Shown here piece by piece: positions 56,518-64,000 of a DNA stretch of 64,000 nt. Source of the DNA: Elephas maximus indicus. Taxonomy: Eukaryota > Chordata > Mammalia > Proboscidea > Elephantidae. The notes beneath the pieces are model-generated. The model searched no databases. It was not told where the DNA came from and saw only the letters and a list, made by a program, of their open reading frames with translations. The stretch is from contig NC_064846.1 of NCBI RefSeq assembly GCF_024166365.1, positions 27,673,866 through 27,737,865 of the forward strand, given 5' to 3'. The position numbers and the translations under genes were made by a program. Each line of letters begins with the position of its first letter. The first letter of the stretch is position 1.

Positions 56518-57040
56518 TCAGTACTGCCTCTAGAGGTAGCAAGCAGTATCTTCTGACTGGTCCTTTGGCCACTCTCAGAGAACTCAGGAAAGCTACGCTT
56601 GCCAAAAAGAAAAACAAAACATTCATGTACTACCAGTCTAAAAAAACAAAAAGTCAAAATTAAATCAACCTGGAAGAAATCTAGAGTCACTGTTGGCAGC
56701 ATGTGTTTGAGGTATAACGGTTTGATCTTGGTGTCTGATATTGGTTACAGGACCAATATAAAAACAGAGCAGGTGGTGCCCAGCAGCTTCTAGAAGTCCC
56801 TGTGGAAAATGTCAAGGAACTGAGACTGCTGCTCACAATATGCAGAAAATCTTCCTATGGTGAGATTCCACACAGTGTTTCTTCCCAAAACCTCAAAGTC
56901 ATTGTGGAAAGAGCAGTTGATCTGGCCAACTAGGTTCACCAAAACCAATGCCAGACTGGGGTTTTAGAAAAATGAATTGCAGTTCCCATTGCACATTTTA
57001 TTTATTTTACCTAGATCACTATCAACTCGCAAATGAGGCA
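56518..57040 (+). pseudogene. RPL32: Processed pseudogene of ribosomal protein L32
   Basis: Intronless, decayed copy of the mRNA for 60S ribosomal protein eL32. The 5' UTR (tactgcctctagaggtagca), coding region and start of the 3' UTR (attgcagttcccattgcacattttatttat) align in order with the mRNA as I recall it. The pseudo-coding part is about 56565-56978 (414 nt against 408 for the gene). The start codon reads TTG. Protein blocks remain in the frame 56599-56793: [21 protein letters not shown], then an in-frame TAG. Further on, frame changes bring [19 protein letters not shown] and NQCQ/NARL-like text. No A-tail or TSD is clear, so it is old. L1 machinery normally makes such copies. Confidence 0.88.
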
Positions 57041-59462
57041 GCTGGCCAGGGCCAGGATTAAAGTTATAATTTGTGATATCAATATGGAATAAAATTGTTT
57101 CATACAGAGATTAAATTCAGAAACTTAGTAGATCCCTGAATTTTGTCCTGTACAATTTAGCACCCATGTTCATTAATTCATTAATATCCTTCCTTGTTTA
57201 CATTTGACATGCCAATCACTATTATTTCAGAATATCTTTTTACCTCCATGACTTATAGAATGACCCTTAGGGCTATAACCTGAATGGGTTTAGCCGAATC
57301 TCACAATTACCAACCTATTGTTATTTATCTGAATATTGTAAATGCCTAGTTAGTGCAGGGCACTGGGCCCTGTGGAGAATTTAAAGATGAGTAAGTCAGG
57401 ATCCCTGCCATAATGGGGAACATTCTTGATGATTCCAATACAAAGGAGAGTAAAATAAATGCGGATGAGAGGTGGTAAATCATACCACTCAGTTTCAAAG
57501 ATCACAACTGGTTGAGAGGATCTCGAAGTGTTTAACAGTTAATCTTGAAGGATAGGTTAGTTTTTGGCAGATGGAGATAAGGCAGGGAAGACTTTACAGA
57601 TACAGGGAGCAATAAAGCAAAGACACATAGGTGGGAAAGAAGTAAGAGTGGTGCTCAGTATATGCAATTGATATTTAAAAAGGATTATCAGTTGGCGGTA
57701 AGCGTGTGATGTACACGAGGTACTATATTGGTGCTATAGAGGATCTAAATAAATATAAAATTCTATGCTTGAATCAAGCCAGACCACCAAATGCCTATAC
57801 ATCAAGATACCTCTATTTTCTTACTGCCTCACATGAACCACCCCTTCTACTCAACTTGTGTTTTAATTCTGGTTCCTACTTTTATCAACAGATATCATGA
57901 GGAACAGCCAAAGGAAAGCTATTTCTGTATTTACTGTTGAAGTACTGTTAAGGATATCATTCCATATATCACCCATTGCTTTTTTTAAGCCCCACGTGAG
58001 CAATTTATTTAGAATTGAATTCTAGAGAAAGGTTTGTTTCACCTGAAAAACTTCGTTTGCATTCTTCTTTGCAAGAATTACCTGTATCTTCCTTTTTCCT
58101 TTGCCCGCCAGGAAGTTCATGTCCAAATCTGAGGCTAAATGACAGTGGGTAGATTTTCCTTTATGGTCTACCTAGAATGTTATTTTAAAGTTCATTAATT
58201 TAACATGTAGATATTGATCACTTACTATGTACCAGGTGCTGAGTATATACTGTTGAATGAAGTAGACATAAACCCTACCCTCAAGGAACTGACAGTCTAG
58301 AGGGAGATTTTAGACAATAAACGGGTAAATAAAAAAAAAATGTAATTTGTATTTGTCCTGGACCAGATTCTCTGTTTATATTTATGATTAGCTTACTGAA
58401 TGTGTGCTTATTGTGAACTACCTTTATGGAATGAGATGGGGTGTAAATAAATGCATAAATAACTAGCTACACAAACATGTGGCACTGGGGAAACACTTAT
58501 ATTTTAGGTGAGTTTCAGTGTAGTGGACTCAATCTGTAGGGAATTTTTTTTTCTTGAATTAGATCTCTAAGTGTATAGCTACATCAATGGATGAAATGGA
58601 ATTTCCAAAGTTAAAATCTTTTTATTTTTTTAAGCAGTAAGGGACATAAAAAAGCAATTTTTTCCTGAAAAACATACACACAAACAAAAGATGAATTTCA
58701 CACTATACGATCTAGTCCCATTACACTGTTTTCCACATAAGTGATTTCTGTGCTTCTGCCAATAGTGCACTCATTGCAATCAAGTCCTAGGATGACTAAA
58801 GGATTTGCTCAGCCCTTTCGAATCATTAAAGCATAAGTGGCATCAGTGTTCTTGAAGATAAATGTACAATCAAATGTATGAATCATTTTTTTCCCCAGGA
58901 CCTCTTTGGTCATAAGCTAAAATAAACATGATTATGGTGAGTGATCCACATTTAAAATAAGCATTTTTGTGAGGCCATAGAAAGTAAATTGAAATGAAGC
59001 CGTGGGAGGTGGGGGCCAGACAAGCACACAACCAGATGGTAGAGTGTGGTAAGTAGGGCTGTAAGCAAACTACCACAGTACCACGGAAGAAGTAGTTGGT
59101 AAATCTGCCTGGAGGCATCAGGTAAACTTTATGAAGAGGTGGTAGTTGAGCTAGACCTTGAAAATAATGGTAATTTTGGTAAGCATAGCATGTGGGGAAA
59201 GGGATCCTGACCAGAAGGAACAGCATGAACAAAGGAAGGGAGGTGTGAGAATTCAAGGACTGGTGAGTAGTCAAGGGTGTTTGGCACGGAGACTAAGGGG
59301 AAGGATGCCGTAAGATATGAAGGTTGGAGATTTTGAGTGTCGAAATCATGGAGGACTTTAAATGTTATGCTAGCTTTTGGATTTTGAGAGGGAAATAATA
59401 AGGCTTCTCAGTCAATAAATAATGGCTATTTGAGAAATACAGGCATGCCTCTTACATAGTGT
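57041..59462. other. Intergenic DNA with ancient dispersed-repeat traces
   Basis: No gene. Three stretches resemble one or more very old mammalian repeats I cannot name: 57350-57640 (gggcactgggccctgtgg, gcagggaagactt), 58205-58325 (acttactatgtaccaggtgctgag, ctcaaggaactgacagtctagag) and 59040-59400 (aagaggtggtagttgagctagac, aaggaacagcatgaac). The 134-codon frame 58870-59274 (minus) falls in the last of these and is not supported as a gene. Confidence 0.4.
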
Positions 59463-59678
59463 TTGGAGTCCCCGGGTGGCACAAACGGTCAAGCCCTCAG
59501 CTCCTAAACAAAAGGTTGGCTGTTCAAATCCACCCAGAGTTGTCTCTAAAGAAAGTTCTGACGATCTGCTTGTGAAAGATCACAGCCATTAAAAACCCTA
59601 CAGTACACAGTTTCACTCTGACACACATGGGGTTGCCATGAGTTGGAATCAACTCAATGGCAACTGGTTAGGTTTTGG
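59463..59678 (+). mobile_element. AfroSINE, long form
   Basis: 'ggagtccccgggtggcacaaacgg' head, B box 'ctgttcaaatccaccc', long-form middle (agttctgacgatctgcttg) and tail 'caactcaatggcaactgg'. Confidence 0.9.
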
Positions 59679-60421
59679 TACAGATATTGTTTCAATTTAA
59701 TAATTAATTAGGCCTTTGTTGGACTAGTCTTGTGGTGGTAGCTCAGTGAGAGAATAAAATAGAAAAGCCAAGAAAAGAGAGATTTTAATCTCCTGAAATT
59801 TGAGACAGCTAAGTACTTGGCAGCTTTGATAAAGTGCTAGTTTACAACAGAAAGCTGAAAATTTGAGTGAAAGGTATTCAAAGATATATATACTGTACAT
59901 TTGGACAGCTTACGGTTACAGTCTTGGCTATTTAAAGTTAATACACACGTCTGTCCAAGTTCTAAGATGGACTGTAAAAGCTCTGGGGAAAGTGGAAATG
60001 TACAACTTCAGATAAATAGAGAAAACTATGAATTATCTTGGAACGCCTTGTGGTCCTGGAAGGCGGTCTGAAAAGAATTTGTGCAAAGGCCTTTAGCCAA
60101 TCCATCCTTCTGGGGCTCTGAAACTCCTTCCCCCCGCCCCCCAGCCCTGCACCAGGACTGGGTCTGATCTCGGCAGCCCTGTATCTGGGGCTACTAACTT
60201 GAGCCTTTTTTAGTTAGCTGCCTATAGATGTTTTTTTTTTTTATAGATGTTTTTTGAAAAAAACTACCATCCTGGTCAAGAGGCTCACTAGCTAGTCAGG
60301 CTCCTCATTCACGAAGTAGTTCCCTGTAGGAGTGACTCACAAGTCTGGCTAAGCTGTATCTGAAATAGTACAGCTGAAAGTTGACTGCTGAGTTGAAGGG
60401 GGTAAAATAGAAAGGAGCTAA
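59679..60421. other. Unassigned intergenic DNA
   Basis: No gene or named repeat. A C-rich stretch at 60130-60143 (ccccccgccccccag) and T-runs near 60232 are the only notable compositions. Confidence 0.4.
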
Positions 60422-60422
60422 A

Positions 60423-60622
60423 GGAGCCCTGGTGGTGCAACGGTTAAGTGCTTCTCTGCTAACTGAAAGGTTGGCAGTTCAAACCCATCTAGTGCCTCCT
60501 AGGGAGAAGGCTCTTTCGATCTGCTTTCATAAAGACTACAGCCAAGAAACCCCCATGGGGCAGTTCTTCTCCACTGTGAGTTAGAATCAGCTGGATAGCA
60601 CCCAACATCAACAACAAGGTTG
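60423..60622 (+). mobile_element. AfroSINE, long form, with RTE-like tail
   Basis: Head 'ggagccctggtggtgcaacgg', B box 'gcagttcaaacccatc', long-form middle 'gatctgctttcataaagactacagcc'. The tail ends 'gatagcacccaacatcaacaacaagg', which looks like the RTE (caa)n end rather than the usual 'atgggttttg'. Confidence 0.88.
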
Positions 60623-60929
60623 TCACCAGGAAGATATCAACATATGTAAAATATAAAAGGCAAGGTGAGGAAAGAATCAGATTGTGCAGTGAAGTCAGTA
60701 GCTGGGAAAACTGAGAGAGGGAGGCACATTGGAAGACATGGATCAAACTGAGCCCTTCAGGATTTTGTCTTCAAATACAGAAAATGTTTAAGAGTCCTCT
60801 CCTGTTTTGAAGGAAGGTCTGGCTGTTTTAGGGAGCCATGATGGATAAAGTACATGGGTTTACTAATGACAACTGGAATTCTCACTACTTGAGCCAACAG
60901 CTTTACCAACCCATGGAGCTTTGAAATTT

Positions 60930-61062
60930 GGGAGTCCCTGGGTGGCACAAATGGTCCAAAAGGCCACAGCCTTGAAAACCCTGTGGAGGGCAGTTCTACT
61001 CTGCACACATGGGGTCACCATGAGTCAGAATTGGCCTGATGGCAACTAGTTTGGATTTTTGT
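60930..61062 (+). mobile_element. AfroSINE with internal deletion
   Basis: Head 'gggagtccctgggtggcacaaatgg' joins directly to 'ccaaaaggccacagccttg', losing the B box and most of the middle. The tail 'ggcctgatggcaactagtttgg' is intact. Confidence 0.85.
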
Positions 61063-63595
61063 TTTTTTAACCTATTAAGTTTTTATCAGCAATTACCACT
61101 ACATTGTGTGTTTATCATAGTAGTTTTCAACCCTACATTAACAGTGACAGTTTTTTTTTTTTTTTTTACAAAAATGTATTCTGCATCTCAACAGATAAAA
61201 TGGACAGAATGGAGATTTTCGGTTGAAGCAGGAGAGCCCTGAGCCAACCTATCTTAGAAAGTACCCTGTGAAACCCAAGAATTCTGGGAAGGGATGTGAT
61301 GTTGATTGAGAGGGAAGGTTTGGTCCCAGAGGGTAGGGCCAACCATGGTGGGACAGTCAGTGGAAGCTCTGAGAAACCGGGGTCAGTATGGAGCTGTGAA
61401 GACCTGCAAGAGTGGATAAGACAGGAGTTGAGTAGTGATTAGGAGATGGACATGGTTAAAGGTGTAGGGGGCCACCATGTGGTCTGGTACCAACTTTCCC
61501 CATATTCCAGAAGCTTCTGTCTTGTTTATGTTCCCAGTTCACTGTACTCCTACTCCTGCCCCACCAGCTGCATTTTTTTTTTTTCCTGCTGACTTGGTTT
61601 CTTGCCTTTTTACACCAGTACTGAAAATCGCCCAAACTTCTTTGACAGCAGGAAGTCTAAATATTTCCTGAAAATTCACAGTTTAATACCCTTCCCTCTT
61701 TACCTCAGGTTGTCGTTATTACTTCTACATCTTCAATTACACCTCTTCATAGGGCTCGCATATTGTCTCCCACATTATATAGACATCTCTGTTTCTAGGC
61801 CCTGTTTAGAACATATCTTCTGGTGAATTAAAACAGTTTGTCTGTCCCTTGGCTCTTGTTATCCTGCGTGTATCACCTGCCTTCTTCAAAAGCTTATTTC
61901 ATGCCGTCTCTTCTATGATTAGCACTTAGAACTTACTTAGCATTACATGTGCAGTGGACTTCTGGGAGGAGGAATGGCTAAGAAGCATTTATCTGGCAAC
62001 TGAGGGGACGTATACTTGTTTTCCTTCCTCCCCCCATCCTAACCAAACGCTTCAGGCCCAGCCTTGATTTGGGGGGACAAGCTCCACTGTGACTCTCTTC
62101 CACCCCCACTTTTGCTGCTCAGCAAGGATTTTCAAAATCTCTGCAGGGTCTGCTATCTTGCCCTTGAAACTTCCCATGCACTGGATATAGGGACTTGGCC
62201 CTGGGTCAGAAACCTCCCTTTGCAGCAATGTATACTATTAAGCAAATAGCACTGAACAGTGTTCTCTCCTCAAGTCAAAATGCTCCCATTTAGGTCAAAT
62301 TTGAGCCTGCTGCTGGCAGTTAGGAGCCAGAATGGCAAAAGGAAATACAATGTAAACGCAATATGAGTTTGAATGAAATTATGATAAGTGTCAGATGGCA
62401 CCATTACCCGCATCCCCATAGGCAGGCATTAGGGAAGCTCTGTAATGTAATGCCGGAACAGAATTCCAACAGTGGAAGAAAGAGCAGCATTCCAAACCGG
62501 AGTGTGCGAAAAGCGAGTTAACTCACTGAAGTCCTTTGGGAGCCACAAATGTGGAATGAATGCTCATGATTTGCATGTTGATTGAACGAACAAATAAAGC
62601 TCTGGAATATTAGAGGGGGATGTGTGCATGTATGTGCATTTGTAGCTTCTGCGTGAAGCTTAAGAAAGGAAGGTATATTAATTTGGCATGTATTTTGAAT
62701 AATCAAGGAATCAGGTGTTACACGCAAATGATTTTCCCACATAATTGAAACTTACTCATTTGAAATGCAAGGCTAATTTTAACCTGGCCATTTTGGGTAG
62801 ATAACTTTCTCAATTAAAAAATTAGGTTAACATGATCCTGTCTTATTAAAAGAAATATACCAAATACATACTATTTCTCGACGATTTAATGTACCATTAT
62901 GATCAGTAATTATTTACCATTATCATCAGTACTCTTATTGGGAAGAGCTTCACCAAGAAATTGATATTTTTATCTCAGTTTTAATGACGGATGGAAATTT
63001 GCCACACGTGGAAGAGGATAGCAGTACCGATAGAAGAGAGAAAACATCGACGACACTGAAGAATGATAACGCCTATCGTATTTTGGGACGAGCAAGCAGT
63101 CTAGTATAACTAGGGCGTGAATATAAGGTATGAGATGTCAGAGGGAAGATACTGGAATAGGAGCTTGGGATTATATTGTAGAAGACTTTGTAAGTCGTTC
63201 TAAGAAGTACAAATTTTTACCAATACATAATGGCGAGTTATCAGCAGCTTTTAGGCAGGGCAGTGATGGGTTCTCCTTGTGATCATGTCTCTGTCTTTAT
63301 GTTTGTATCAGTAGCTGTACCAGGGGGTGGTTGGGGAGAAGCTTAACGTCCCTGTAATCTCCTTTAGCTTCTTTCTAGTGGGATTTTGACCTGGGTCATT
63401 TTTGCAATATAATGAAAAGTGCTATGCAAAGAACCTCAAGCCCATTTCCAACCAGATTGCTATCCCCAGGCTCTTCCAAAATAGATGTTATGAAGTCAGT
63501 TCTCTCTGTTTATATGAGCTACATCTCCGTGTAGCTCAATATCTAAAAAGTGTTTACTATGTGAAGGCATTACATTCTTTTGCACTTTACATATA
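61063..63595. other. Unassigned intergenic DNA
   Basis: About 2.5 kb without a recognisable gene or young repeat. There is a T-run at 61152-61168. An octamer word ATTTGCAT lies at 62569-62576 within a stretch (62440-62640) free of repeats. Frames such as 62518-62742 and the 5' part of 63402-63758 have no family. Confidence 0.35.
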
Positions 63596-63783
63596 CAATA
63601 AAACCTGTGAAAGCTGGAACCTGTGTAAGGCAGAAATCTGTCAGAGAAGGAAAACACAAATAGTTTCCACTAAAATGAATGATAGGGAAGCGGTAAGACT
63701 GCACCCTCTCAAACGTGGAAAGCTTTCGAGATCCAGAAGAACAAAGTTGTCCCTTTGAGTTTCCGTTCTCACAGGTTTCACTG
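63596..63783. mobile_element. Old TA-flanked TIR element (pogo/Tigger-like MITE)
   Basis: Starts 'caataaaacctgtgaaagc' and ends 'ttctcacaggtttcactg', an imperfect inverted pair over about 26 bp. It is flanked by TA at 63594-63595 and 63784-63785. The consensus-like end CAGTRAAACCTGTG fits the pogo/Tigger class of mammalian DNA transposons. At 188 bp it has no transposase. The 118-codon frame 63402-63758 runs into it and is therefore not a gene. Confidence 0.65.
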
Positions 63784-63789
63784 TATTTT

Positions 63790-63975
63790 CCCATTTAAAT
63801 CACACAACAACCCTATGAGGTTGGTATTATTGTTATCCTCCCATTTGACAGAGTTGGAAATTGAGGTATAGAGTGGTTAAGTAGCTCCCACCAGTGGTCA
63901 CATGGCTAGTCAGTGGGAGAGCCAGGGCTCAAATCCAAGTCTAACTCCAAAGCCCAAGCTCTTGTAGTAGCTCAG
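63790..63975 (+). repeat. MIR SINE
   Basis: 'caacaaccctatgaggttggtattattgttatcctcccatttgacag', 'ggaaattgaggtatagagtggttaagtag' and 'cacatggctagtcagtgggagagccagg' are the MIR core in sense orientation. Among the clearest ancient repeats in the window; it ends near the window edge. Confidence 0.9.
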
Positions 63976-64000
63976 GTGCAAGGTGGCGTGGTCTGAATTA

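Noticed and set aside
58870..59274. 134-codon minus-strand frame as a gene
   Set aside because: It overlaps an ancient dispersed-repeat-like stretch, has no domain I recognise and shows no splice or promoter context.
63402..63758. 118-codon frame as a small gene
   Set aside because: Its second half lies in a TIR element and the first half has no recognisable domain or splice context.

Overview
This is repeat-dense, AT-rich mammalian nuclear DNA. It contains about 19 copies of a tRNA-derived SINE whose head, pol III boxes and 'gactcgacggcaatggg'-type tail match the Afrotherian AfroSINE family. It also carries several RTE/BovB-like LINEs ending in (caa)n tails and long L1 elements. That combination points to an afrothere, most likely a paenungulate such as an elephant. 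This is judged from remembered family features; no database search was possible. I see no intact host protein-coding gene. The long reading frames belong to decayed LINEs.

Layout. 1-2.7 kb: old L1 fragments with two AfroSINEs and an LTR piece. 2.7-6.2 kb: two RTE LINEs in inverted orientation, the second carrying an AfroSINE. 6.2-12.2 kb: a 3'-truncated L1 (L1-C, + strand) that splits the second RTE; its ORF2 is itself split by an LTR at 9.13-9.62 kb, and the displaced RTE endonuclease half lies at 12.23-12.96 kb. 13-15 kb: unassigned DNA. 15-21.9 kb: AfroSINE clusters, a small L1, an RTE with an inverted 5' part, an L1 3' fragment inside that RTE, a possible terminal exon at 20.25-20.40 kb, and an LTR inside an AfroSINE. 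21.9-23.5 kb: unassigned.

24.6-34.3 kb: a near full-length L1 (L1-A, - strand) with an RTE inserted in its 3' UTR. 34.4-48.3 kb: one ancient L1 (- strand) split successively by an RTE (34.87-36.23), a long L1 (L1-B, 36.53-43.92), a small TA-flanked DNA transposon (44.83-45.04) and an L1 3' end (46.71-47.70). Target-site duplications (TSDs) can be read for most of these. 48.3-50.5 kb: further L1/RTE/LTR remnants. 50.5-64 kb: mostly unique intergenic DNA with eight AfroSINEs, an L2 tail, a (CA)n microsatellite, an RPL32 processed pseudogene (56.5-57.04 kb), a TIR element (63.60-63.78 kb) and a terminal MIR.

The elements interact as parasites. AfroSINE tails resemble the RTE 3' end, consistent with RTE-driven SINE mobilisation. 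L1 proteins probably made the L1 fragments and the RPL32 pseudogene. The nesting order shows that L1 and RTE activity overlapped, with LTR insertions later. No new molecular system is evident. The best leads are the nested insertion record, a possible L1 3' transduction, a well-preserved DNA transposon with long TIRs, a possible 5'-inverted RTE, and the unassigned candidate exon.
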